A stretch of DNA of 5,191 nucleotides from the NCBI GenBank assembly GCA_018609965.1, contig JAHENP010000022.1, positions 1 to 5,191 of the forward strand, read 5' to 3'. Within the stretch, counting starts at the first letter, position 1; every line of letters begins with the position of its first letter. This document shows positions 1 through 5,191 of the stretch, one piece after another. The notes under the pieces were generated by a model, which saw nothing but the letters and a program-made list of their open reading frames with translations, ran no database searches and was not told the DNA's origin. The stretch comes from Haloferacaceae archaeon. Lineage in GTDB: Archaea > Halobacteriota > Halobacteria > Halobacteriales > Haloferacaceae. Position numbers and translations under genes: made by a program.

Positions 1-247
1 CGTCGTTGTGGATCTCCACCGTGACGGTCACGTCTTCGCCCGGCTCCGGTGTCGGCGGGTCCAACGTCCGCTCGATCCGGAGCGCCGGCGTCGGCACCGT
101 GTCCCCGCGAGCGTAGGAGGCGTAGCCGACCCCGACGATCCCGGCGAGCACGAACGGTGGGTGTTCGGTGAACACGCCCAGTCCGATCGGGACGAGCGCC
201 ACCGCCGCGATGCCAGCCCACCGCTCCGTCTCGATCACCCTGGTCAC
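1..247 (-). CDS. DUF58 domain-containing protein, N-terminal part (runs off the left edge)
   Basis: Only the first 82 residues are in the window. Two short hydrophobic segments (about residues 11-27 and 31-46) come first, followed by a beta-rich stretch, LRIERTLDPPTPEPGEDV, then TVTVEIHND. Two N-terminal membrane helices followed by a 'PxPGExVTVTVEIxN' beta domain is the usual start of DUF58 proteins, whose later von Willebrand A-like domain would lie outside the window. DUF58 proteins typically work with MoxR AAA+ ATPases in envelope- or complex-assembly systems; the exact role here is unknown. The start is GTG at 247-245, overlapping the TGA stop of the preceding gene (246-244) by four bases, with a GGAGG sequence seven bases upstream. 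The gene is therefore the third cistron of an operon and probably translationally coupled. The family call is from architecture and context and is fairly strong for a fragment. Confidence 0.8.
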   Translation of the reverse strand, partial: MTRVIETERWAGIAAVALVPIGLGVFTEHPPFVLAGIVGVGYASYARGDTVPTPALRIERTLDPPTPEPGEDVTVTVEIHND

Positions 248-1083
248 GACTCACCCTCCACGAGCTTCCAGGCGTCCTCGTGGTCTGTCCCGGTTGCGCC
301 GCGGGTCGTCGTCGACTCTGGCGGGTGGACCCCACTCCTCGCCGGGCCGTCCGAGGGGCCGTCGTCGGTCGTCGCACCGCCCAACTGTCCCGGGAGGTTC
401 GCGCCCGACGACGGCTCCTCGGCCGACTCGGTCTCGTCGGTCGTCGCGTCATCCGCGCCGGCGAGGCGTCCGAGTCGGCTCCGGAGACTGCTCACCGCGG
501 CGGCAGGGCCGTCGTCTGTCGACGGTGGTTGGTCACCACGCTGGGCCGCGGCGACGGCCGCGACCGTCCGGCGGGCGGCGAACACGAACCCCGACTCCGA
601 GCTGACGACCCCACGGAGCCGGACGGACAACGGCGCGTCGTCGGTCGTGTCCGCGAGAAACCAGGCCGCCACCGCGTCGGTCGTCCACTCGCCGTCGTCG
701 ACGGCCGCCGTCGCCGCCGCCTCGCTTGGGTAGTCGCCGCGCCGCAACAACGTCTCTGTCGTCGCCTCGTGGAGCCGGTCGCGAAACTCGCGGCGTGCCG
801 CGACCCCCGCCCGCGAGAGTCCCGCCGCGTCCGCGAGCAGTTCGTCCGTCTCCGTCCCCGGCTGTGTCGCCTCGTACCGCAGTTCCACGTCCGGCAGGTC
901 TGCCGCCCGACGCTCCGTCTGCCGGCCGACGTTGAAGTAGTTCAGCCCGAGGATCAACGCGAGTACCCCGACACCGGTGACGAACGTGAACGACACGTCG
1001 AACAACCCCGCCAGCCCGCGTTGGAACAACACGAGGAACCCACCGAGCACGAGCGCCAGCCCGACCGACTCAGAGAGCTTCAC
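244..1083 (-). CDS. Two-helix membrane protein of the haloarchaeal DUF7269 type
   Basis: A 279-residue protein. Residues 6-22 and 33-50 are hydrophobic and form a membrane hairpin; the basic stretch after it (R54, R58, R59) puts both ends in the cytoplasm. The middle (about 65-185) is soluble, alternating charged helical stretches with a segment around 153-172 (SVRLRGVV, then GFVFAARR). The last 95 residues or so are a low-complexity acidic tail rich in D, E, G, S, T and P, typical of halophilic disorder. No catalytic motif is visible. It sits between a DUF4129 and a DUF58 gene, where haloarchaeal genomes usually carry an uncharacterised protein named DUF7269; that name rests on my memory of context and layout, not a search. 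The GTG start at 1083 overlaps the upstream stop by four bases and has a strong Shine-Dalgarno site. In-frame ATG or GTG codons further upstream would give a longer frame but fall inside the DUF4129 gene and would add an unrelated arginine-rich extension, so they are rejected. Confidence 0.75.
   Translation of the reverse strand: MKLSESVGLALVLGGFLVLFQRGLAGLFDVSFTFVTGVGVLALILGLNYFNVGRQTERRAADLPDVELRYEATQPGTETDELLADAAGLSRAGVAARREFRDRLHEATTETLLRRGDYPSEAAATAAVDDGEWTTDAVAAWFLADTTDDAPLSVRLRGVVSSESGFVFAARRTVAAVAAAQRGDQPPSTDDGPAAAVSSLRSRLGRLAGADDATTDETESAEEPSSGANLPGQLGGATTDDGPSDGPARSGVHPPESTTTRGATGTDHEDAWKLVEGES
251..259 (-). promoter_or_regulatory. Shine-Dalgarno site of the DUF58 gene
   Basis: Read on the minus strand this is GGAGGGTGA, a near-perfect match to the sequence complementary to the archaeal 16S rRNA 3' end. 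Its GGAGG core ends seven bases before the GTG at 247. It lies inside the last codons of the upstream membrane-protein gene, which supports choosing this GTG over later in-frame GTG codons. Confidence 0.7.
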
Positions 1084-2078
1084 CGGTCGGCACCTCCGTC
1101 GGACCGCGGCGTGTCGTCGGCAGATCCGTCGTCGGCACCGCCTTCGTTGGCGTACGTCGCCTCGATGTTGCGGAGCGCCTCGCGAGCACGGCGTTCCTGG
1201 TCGTCGGTGACCGAGCCGGGACCGTACCGCACTTCTTCGAAGATGGCCGTCAGCTCCGTCACGTCCTCGCGGGCCATCCCGGCGTCGACCGCGGCGGCCG
1301 CAAACTCTGCAGGTGTGCTCGCTCGCGGGTGGTCGACATCCAGATACGTCGTCATCTCCCGCCACGCGCGGTACACCTCGTTGGACACGTCGGTGTCGTC
1401 TGCCAGCCGGTCGGCCGCCTCCCCGGCGACCGTCCCGACGGCCGTGACCGGCTCGGCGACGGTCGTGTCCGACTCGGCTGTCTCCGGGGTCGTCTGGTCG
1501 GTCGCCGCCGACCGGATCAGGAGGATCACGCTGCCGGCGATGGCGACGACCAACAACAACCCGAGCGCGGCCGTCGGAGTGGTCACTGCCTCACCCGACC
1601 CGGAGATCCCCGGAGCGCCGCCACCGTCCAACAGCCCGGTCTCGTTCGTCTCGCCGAACCCGTAGTTGCTCTCCGACTGGCTGCTCGACGCACCACAGGA
1701 GGTCAGGAACCCCCAGATGAACACGAACGGGAAACCGAATGATGTCAGTGTGAACCCCGCGATGATCGCAGAGCCCATCTGCCGGTACAACAGGAGGAAC
1801 CCGACGAACGCGACCACGAGCGCGCCCAACTGCGCCAACGGCGACCGGAGTTCTTCGACGCAGATGTTGGTGGAAGTGAGGCCGCCGCCGGCCTCACCAC
1901 CGATGTCGATACCAGACTCCGGCGCGTCACCGAAGCCCATTTCCTCCGACTGTGTGCCGCCACCGACGCCACCGCTGCGTGTTGTCGTTGTCGAGTCGAG
2001 GGTCGCGGCCGACACGGCGAGGGCCGCGACCGCGAGGACCGCGAGGAGGAGGCTCAGGGCGGTGCGTCTCTCTACCAC
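1080..2078 (-). CDS. DUF4129 domain-containing membrane protein
   Basis: A 332-residue protein. Residues 7-25 form a signal-anchor helix, followed by a Ser/Thr/Gly-rich exported loop. Hydrophobic segments follow at about 82-98, 103-126 and 169-188, with basic residues R99 and R189 on the inner side. The C-terminal part (about 233-308) carries the DUF4129 pattern: VYRAWREM, then STPAEFAAAAVDAG, then LTAIFEEVRYG, then a final helix ERRAREALRNIEA. DUF4129 is the C-terminal cytoplasmic domain of TgpA-like transglutaminase proteins and also occurs alone beside DUF58 and MoxR genes; its biochemical role is not established. No transglutaminase triad is visible, so this is the stand-alone form. Cys73 and Cys128 are predicted to face outside. 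The GTG start at 2078 lies about 28 bases below a TATA-like element with no Shine-Dalgarno sequence, suggesting a leaderless mRNA. It is the first gene of a three-cistron operon. Confidence 0.85.
   Translation of the reverse strand: MVERRTALSLLLAVLAVAALAVSAATLDSTTTTRSGGVGGGTQSEEMGFGDAPESGIDIGGEAGGGLTSTNICVEELRSPLAQLGALVVAFVGFLLLYRQMGSAIIAGFTLTSFGFPFVFIWGFLTSCGASSSQSESNYGFGETNETGLLDGGGAPGISGSGEAVTTPTAALGLLLVVAIAGSVILLIRSAATDQTTPETAESDTTVAEPVTAVGTVAGEAADRLADDTDVSNEVYRAWREMTTYLDVDHPRASTPAEFAAAAVDAGMAREDVTELTAIFEEVRYGPGSVTDDQERRAREALRNIEATYANEGGADDGSADDTPRSDGGADR
1091..1097 (-). promoter_or_regulatory. Shine-Dalgarno site of the two-helix membrane protein gene
   Basis: The minus strand reads GGAGGTG here, a seven-base match to the anti-Shine-Dalgarno sequence, ending seven bases before the GTG at 1083. 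It is embedded in the last codons of the DUF4129 gene and fixes the start inside the GTGA overlap. Confidence 0.75.
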
Positions 2079-2100
2079 GACAATCGATAACGGGAAACGC

Positions 2101-2116
2101 GGGTTAGGCTTTTCGA
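2101..2116 (-). promoter_or_regulatory. Probable leaderless promoter of the DUF4129 operon
   Basis: On the minus strand a BRE-like CGAAAA (2115-2110) is followed by CCTAAC (2108-2103), a weak TATA element centred about 28 bases before the GTG at 2078. That spacing puts the transcription start at or within a base or two of the start codon, the usual leaderless arrangement in haloarchaea. The TATA match is imperfect, so this is tentative. Confidence 0.4.
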
Positions 2117-2124
2117 CGTGTCAC

Positions 2125-2154
2125 GAGCCGACGACGACGGCAGGGTGTCGGCTC
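2125..2154. repeat. Inverted repeat between cdc48 and the DUF4129 operon
   Basis: GAGCCGAC at 2125-2132 is exactly mirrored by GTCGGCTC at 2147-2154, leaving a 14-base loop. It lies 55 bases past the cdc48 stop and just upstream of the DUF4129 promoter. It could fold in the cdc48 transcript as a 3' end structure, although no U-run follows on the minus strand, or it could be an operator for a dimeric regulator of the downstream operon. A weaker 5-bp stem (GGCTC/GAGCC, 2165-2178) lies next to it and could pair in competition. Confidence 0.5.
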
Positions 2155-2209
2155 CCCACGGTGTGGCTCACTGGAGCCCGACCGCCGGTTCAGCGCCCGC
2201 CCGTGGAAC

Positions 2210-4483
2210 TTACTGGAACGCGGTGCCGCCGGTTCCGGTGGGGTCGTCCCGTGGCCCCGAGCGTTCGAACCGCGACTCGATCTCCTCGTAGCGTTTCTGG
2301 GTCTCGTCGGTGACGGACGGCTGGACCTCCGTTAACGCCTGCTGGAAGTGGTCGTGAGCGATCCGCACGTTGCCGAGGCTCCGCTCGATCTCGACGCCGT
2401 CCGTCGCCTGCTCCATCTCTCTGATGAACTCCCGGGAGGCGTTCATCGACGCCTCACGACACAGCGCCTCGATGTCTGCGCCGACGTACCCGTCGGTCTG
2501 GTCGGCCAGAGCGTCCAGATCGACCCCGTCCGCAAGCGGCTTCTCGCGGGTGTGGACTTCGATGATCTTCCGGCGGCCGTCACGGTCCGGAACGGGGACG
2601 TGAACGTGTCTGTCCAACCGACCCGGGCGCAACAACGCGCTGTCGATCAGGTCCGGCCGGTTGGTCGTCGCGATCACGACCACGTCCTCCAACGCCTCCA
2701 ACCCGTCGAGTTCGGTCAACAGTTGGGAGACGACCCGCTCGGAGACGCCGGAGTCGCCGGTGTTGTTCCCCCGCTCGGTCGCGATGGCGTCGATCTCGTC
2801 GAAGAACACCACCGTCGGGGCGTTCTCGCGGGCCTTCGAGAAGATCTCGCGGACCCCCTTCTCGGACTCGCCGACGTACTTGTCGAGCAGCTCGGGGCCT
2901 TTCACCGAGATGAAGTTGGAGTCGGCCTCGTTGGCGACCGCCTTCGCCAACAGGGTCTTGCCCGTGCCGGGCGGGCCGTACAACAGGACCCCCTTCGCGG
3001 CCTCCATGTCCATCGCGTCGAACACCTCGCCGTACTCCAAGGGCCATTGGATCGTCTCACGGAGCCGGCGTTGGGTGTCTTCTAACCCGCCGACACGGTC
3101 CCACGTCACGTCCGGCACCTCGACGAACACCTCCCGGAGTGCCGAGGGCTCGATCCCGTGCATCGCATCCCGGAGATCGTCGTCGGTCACCTCGATCCGT
3201 TCTAACACCTCGGCGTCCACCTGCTCGGCCTCTAGGTCGATCTCCGGGCGGATGCGCCGGAGCGCGTTCATCCCGGCCTCCTTCGCCAACGACTCCAAGT
3301 CCGCGCCGACGAACCCGTGGGTGTTCTCCGCGTAGGCGTCGACATCGACATCCGCGGCCAACGGCATGTTGCGGGTGTGGACCTGGAGGATCTCCCTGCG
3401 GCCGTCCCGGTCCGGGACCCCGACCTCGATCTCGCGGTCGAACCGGCCGCCACGCCGCAGTGCCTGGTCGATGGCGTCGACCCGGTTGGTCGCGCCGATC
3501 ACGACCACCTCGCCGCGGTCCTCCAACCCGTCCATCAGCGACAGCAGTTGGGCGACGACCCGGCGTTCCACGTCACCGGAGGTCTCCTCGCGTTTGGGCG
3601 CGATGGAGTCTAGTTCGTCCATGAAGATGATCGCGGGGGCGTTCTCCTGAGCCTCCTCGAACACTTCACGGAGTTGTTCCTCGCTCTCGCCGTAGTACTT
3701 GCTCATGATCTCCGGCCCACTCAGCGTCTGGAAGTGGGCGTCGATCTCGTTGGCCACCGCCTTGGCGATCAGCGTCTTCCCCGTGCCGGGCGGGCCGTGC
3801 AACAACACGCCCTTCGGCGGCTCGATCCCCAGCCGGTTGAACAGCTCCGGGTGCCGCATCGGCAGTTCGATCATCTCCCGGACCTGTTCCAGCTCGGAGT
3901 CGAGCCCGCCGATGTCCTCGTAGGTCACGTCCGGCGTCTCTGCGCCACCCGTTGGCGCCTCGTCGGCGATCTGCTCGGCCGGCTGTTCGCTGATCTGCAC
4001 TTCCGTCGAGTCTGTGATCACCACGGTCCCGTCGGGGCTCGTCGACGCCACCTTCAACGGGACCGCCTGTGAGTTGCCGCCCATCATCCCCAGCCCGAAG
4101 GAGAACGGCAGCGTCTGGCCTGTCGTCACCGGCCGCCCGGAGAGCTTGTTTCGGATCAGCGAGCCGATGTCACCCCGCACCCCGAACTGCTGGGGGAGCG
4201 CGATGGTGATCCGTTCTGCGGGCTGCACGTCGGCGGCCTCGACGGTCACCGTGTCGTCGATCCCCACGTCCGCTTCCTTCCGGAGCTGGCCGTCGATCCG
4301 GACGACACCCGCCTCGTCGTCTTCCGGGTAGCCCGGCCAGACGCGGGCGATGGCGGTCTCGTCGCTGACCAGTTTCAGGTAGTCACCCGGCTGTAAGCCG
4401 AGCTCCTCGGCGGCGACCCGGTCGACGGCCGCCAGCCGACGGCCGGCGTCCTTCTGCTTCAACGGCTTGACAGTGAGGTTCAC
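2210..4483 (-). CDS. cdc48: Cdc48-family double AAA+ ATPase (p97/VAT type)
   Basis: A full-length 757-residue archaeal Cdc48, an ATP-driven hexameric unfoldase of the cytoplasm that remodels proteins and can feed the 20S proteasome. Domains in order: N-terminal double-psi barrel (about 3-85, starting with the typical [12 protein letters not shown]) and second N subdomain (about 100-170); D1 with Walker A GPPGTGKT 230-237, Walker B IIFMDELD 285-292, sensor N333 and arginine fingers R347/R350; D2 with Walker A 503-510, Walker B VVFFDEID 558-565, sensor N608 and fingers R622/R625. Pore loops are KYYGES (from 262) in D1 and KYVGES (from 535) in D2. All key residues are intact, so both rings should be active. 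The tail ends AFQ, a loose match to the hydrophobic-Tyr-X proteasome-docking motif. The GTG start overlaps the stop of the upstream small gene and follows a perfect GGAGGTG. Haloarchaeal copies are also called cdcH. Confidence 0.98.
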   Translation of the reverse strand: MNLTVKPLKQKDAGRRLAAVDRVAAEELGLQPGDYLKLVSDETAIARVWPGYPEDDEAGVVRIDGQLRKEADVGIDDTVTVEAADVQPAERITIALPQQFGVRGDIGSLIRNKLSGRPVTTGQTLPFSFGLGMMGGNSQAVPLKVASTSPDGTVVITDSTEVQISEQPAEQIADEAPTGGAETPDVTYEDIGGLDSELEQVREMIELPMRHPELFNRLGIEPPKGVLLHGPPGTGKTLIAKAVANEIDAHFQTLSGPEIMSKYYGESEEQLREVFEEAQENAPAIIFMDELDSIAPKREETSGDVERRVVAQLLSLMDGLEDRGEVVVIGATNRVDAIDQALRRGGRFDREIEVGVPDRDGRREILQVHTRNMPLAADVDVDAYAENTHGFVGADLESLAKEAGMNALRRIRPEIDLEAEQVDAEVLERIEVTDDDLRDAMHGIEPSALREVFVEVPDVTWDRVGGLEDTQRRLRETIQWPLEYGEVFDAMDMEAAKGVLLYGPPGTGKTLLAKAVANEADSNFISVKGPELLDKYVGESEKGVREIFSKARENAPTVVFFDEIDAIATERGNNTGDSGVSERVVSQLLTELDGLEALEDVVVIATTNRPDLIDSALLRPGRLDRHVHVPVPDRDGRRKIIEVHTREKPLADGVDLDALADQTDGYVGADIEALCREASMNASREFIREMEQATDGVEIERSLGNVRIAHDHFQQALTEVQPSVTDETQKRYEEIESRFERSGPRDDPTGTGGTAFQ

Positions 4484-4710
4484 GCCGCCACCTCCACGAC
4501 CACGACCCCGTTGTTGCTCGTCGCCGAGACCGACTCACCCGGGAGATCGAACTCGAACGTCTCCCCGTCCTCGGGGACGACGATGGCGGTCTGGTCGACC
4601 GTGTCGACCGTCGCCGCCCCGCCCACGTCGACCGCCACCACCGTCGTCTCCGGGTAGCTGTACTGCCGCACGAACCGCCCGTCGCCGACCTGCGAGTGTC
4701 TCTGATTCAT
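4480..4710 (-). CDS. Small DUF7127-like protein, possibly related to Hsp20, upstream of cdc48
   Basis: A 76-residue acidic protein with no membrane segment. Residues 12-27 ([16 protein letters not shown]) and 41-56 look like beta strands. The end, [20 protein letters not shown], resembles the last strands of an alpha-crystallin/Hsp20 domain, where an 'ix-A-xxxNGVLxVxV' pattern is typical. The alpha-crystallin start and the usual C-terminal IxI are missing, so at most it is a reduced version. Haloarchaea commonly carry a small protein of this kind next to cdc48, named DUF7127; this name is from memory of context. It is co-transcribed and probably translationally coupled with cdc48, so a role as partner, adaptor or co-chaperone is a reasonable guess but unproven. 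The ATG at 4710 is preferred because a TATA-like box sits about 35 bases upstream; a longer GTG-started frame from 4899 would run through that promoter. Confidence 0.85.
   Translation of the reverse strand: MNQRHSQVGDGRFVRQYSYPETTVVAVDVGGAATVDTVDQTAIVVPEDGETFEFDLPGESVSATSNNGVVVVEVAA
4489..4495 (-). promoter_or_regulatory. Shine-Dalgarno site of cdc48
   Basis: The minus strand reads GGAGGTG, ending five bases before the GTG start at 4483. It is formed by the codons for the last residues (VEVAA) of the upstream small protein. It confirms the GTG start and suggests that translation of cdc48 is coupled to, or re-initiated after, the small gene. Confidence 0.8.
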
Positions 4711-4740
4711 CTTTCCTAACCACAGGTAACAGGCGTAGAC

Positions 4741-4750
4741 GTATAAATCT
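4741..4750 (-). promoter_or_regulatory. TATA box of the small gene-cdc48 operon
   Basis: The minus strand reads AGATTTATAC, a good haloarchaeal TATA element (TTTATA). Its centre lies about 35 bases before the ATG at 4710, predicting a transcript starting near 4719 with a leader of about 8-10 bases. The leader holds only a weak AGGA (4717-4714), so initiation probably does not depend on a strong Shine-Dalgarno site. Confidence 0.6.
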
Positions 4751-4814
4751 GTCGTGCAGTATCTCGGGGACGGCGTCGGGGTCGCTGTCGAGCGGTCGTC
4801 TTGCAGTTCACACC

Positions 4815-4834
4815 CGTTGCTCTCCGGAGCAACG
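4815..4834. repeat. Perfect hairpin, 8-bp stem and 4-base loop
   Basis: CGTTGCTC (4815-4822), loop TCCG, GAGCAACG (4827-4834). It lies about 65 bases upstream of the TATA box of the small gene-cdc48 operon, so it is not in that leader. It has the same stem and loop size as the hairpin at 5028-5047 and could be the left-end hairpin of an IS200/IS605-type element, or instead an upstream operator. Confidence 0.7.
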
Positions 4835-5004
4835 TCTGATAGTTGGGGCGCCAGCCCGGTGACGTTGGTGGCACCGGACCCGACAGCCACCACGGTCACG
4901 AGAGACGGCAGCGACGAACGGGCAGACAGGCCAGACAGACACGACGAACAGTCGACAAGAGACAGTATCGCGGTGCGGGATGGTGCAGTGCGGTCGCGGG
5001 GCGG

Positions 5005-5190
5005 TTACAGCAGTGACAAGGAGAAAGCCCACCCCTTTAGGGGTGGGATGAATCCGACAACCCGAAAACACATCCCCGTTTCTGCTAACAGAGCCTTTAT
5101 GCCAATTGAGTCCGTGTACATGATTGGACTGAGGCGGTTCAGCCGCCCAACGAAACGGATAATATCAGATTCAGCCCAGGCTACGTTCGA
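5005..5190 (-). other. Open frame entering from the right edge, possibly a truncated gene
   Basis: Sixty-one codons are open on the minus strand from the window edge to a TAA at 5007-5005. The last 16 or so (GFIPPLKGWAFSLSLL) are simply the hairpin read in reverse, so if this is a gene its natural end was probably replaced by the inserted element. The earlier residues (for example DIIRFVGRLNRLSP, then TDSIGIKALLAETG) match no family I recognise. It could be a chance opening. Confidence 0.15.
5028..5047 (+). repeat. Perfect GC-rich hairpin resembling an IS200/IS605 right end
   Basis: CCCACCCC (5028-5035), loop TTTA, GGGGTGGG (5040-5047), preceded by GAGAAAG and followed by ATGAATCCGAC. A GC-rich hairpin with a TTTA-type loop close to the element border is characteristic of right ends of TnpB-carrying IS200/IS605 elements, where the TnpA transposase recognises it and the omega RNA ends just beyond it. 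The hairpin itself is directly visible; assignment to the family is by resemblance. Alternatively it could be a terminator of a minus-strand transcript entering from the right, since CTTTCTCC follows it on that strand. Confidence 0.75.
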
Positions 5191-5191
5191 A

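Larger units (their letters stand above)
4815..5058 (+). mobile_element. Candidate IS200/IS605-derived remnant or palindrome-bounded miniature element
   Basis: Two perfect hairpins of equal geometry bracket about 230 bases with no transposase gene, and GC content changes abruptly on the outer right side. Haloarchaea are known to carry small palindrome-associated elements that use IS200/IS605-type ends without encoding TnpA or TnpB. IS200/IS605 elements have no terminal inverted repeats and make no target duplication, so borders cannot be confirmed from one copy. The right border would be near 5058 and the left border upstream of 4815. If only the right hairpin belongs to the element, this is a decayed 3' end of a tnpB-type insertion instead. 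Confidence 0.35.
4751..5191. other. Gene-poor region with two hairpins and a drop in GC
   Basis: I find no convincing gene here. Contents from left to right: upstream DNA of the small gene-cdc48 promoter; a perfect hairpin (4815-4834); a low-complexity stretch with CAGACAG repeated at 4923-4929 and 4932-4938; a second perfect hairpin (5028-5047); and a tail (5048-5191) of about 49% GC by hand count, clearly below the coding part of the window. In the tail, minus-strand and plus-strand frames are both open to the edge, which stops me calling either. A 5-bp stem (GGCGG/CCGCC, 5133-5147) with a competing CTGA/TCAG pairing is also present. Confidence 0.6.

Noticed and set aside
280..1665. A 461-codon plus-strand frame opposite the two left membrane-protein genes
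   Set aside because: It is arginine-rich and lacks the acidic character of haloarchaeal proteins; it is an antisense shadow of genes with recognisable domains and good start signals.
2348..3085. Long plus-strand frames antisense to cdc48
   Set aside because: The minus strand encodes intact AAA+ motifs over the same bases; the antisense frames only reflect GC-rich codon structure.
4722..4733. Short direct repeat ACAGG (4722-4726 and 4729-4733) between the TATA box and the ATG of the small gene
   Set aside because: Two five-base copies seven bases apart are too short to separate from chance, and no known regulator site is recognised.
4711..4899. N-terminal extension of the small cdc48-linked gene to a GTG at 4899
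   Set aside because: The extension would be translated across the TATA-like box at 4741-4750 and adds residues unlike the compact beta domain; the ATG at 4710 fits the promoter.
4920..4942. CAGACAG direct repeat resembling a short tandem array
   Set aside because: Only two copies with a 9-base period; not a CRISPR array, since there are no repeat units of suitable length and no spacers.
4808..5071. An 87-codon minus-strand frame starting at 5071
   Set aside because: It reads backwards through the hairpin and low-complexity DNA, is rich in Cys and Arg unlike haloarchaeal proteins, and overlaps the upstream region of the small gene without its own promoter or Shine-Dalgarno site.
5181..5191. 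GTTCGAA at the right edge, resembling a tRNA T-arm
   Set aside because: No acceptor stem, D-arm or anticodon arm can be folded upstream, and the sequence is cut off by the window edge.

Overview
The window looks like haloarchaeal chromosome. It is GC-rich with a strong G/C preference in third codon positions, its proteins are acidic (rich in D and E), and its longest gene encodes a Cdc48-type double AAA+ ATPase with haloarchaeal features. Every gene I can support lies on the minus strand, so the biological reading order runs from the right edge to the left.

Right edge (about 4751-5191): a gene-poor stretch with two perfect 8-bp-stem, 4-base-loop hairpins (4815-4834 and 5028-5047). The second resembles the right end of IS200/IS605 (TnpB-carrying) transposons, and the DNA beyond it falls to about 49% GC by hand count. 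No transposase motif is visible. This is best read as a remnant or miniature non-autonomous element next to foreign or lower-GC DNA that continues out of the window.

Centre (4710-2210): a two-gene operon. A TATA-like box at 4741-4750 precedes a 76-residue DUF7127-like protein whose C-terminal half resembles the end of an Hsp20/alpha-crystallin domain. It overlaps the GTG start of cdc48 (757 aa) by four bases. The pair is likely a protein quality-control unit: Cdc48 unfolds or remodels proteins, and the small protein is a candidate partner.

Left (2078-1): a second operon of membrane-associated genes: a DUF4129 protein with four hydrophobic segments, a two-helix membrane protein of the DUF7269 type, and the first 82 residues of a DUF58 protein that runs off the left edge. 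DUF58 and DUF4129 genes commonly travel with a MoxR AAA+ ATPase and sometimes a transglutaminase, so a moxR gene may lie just outside. A 131-bp gap with an inverted repeat and a leaderless-type promoter separates the two operons.

Translation signals support this layout. All three downstream cistrons start with GTG in a 4-base GTGA overlap and have a strong Shine-Dalgarno sequence inside the preceding gene. The two operon-leading genes lack a strong one and have a promoter close to the start codon.
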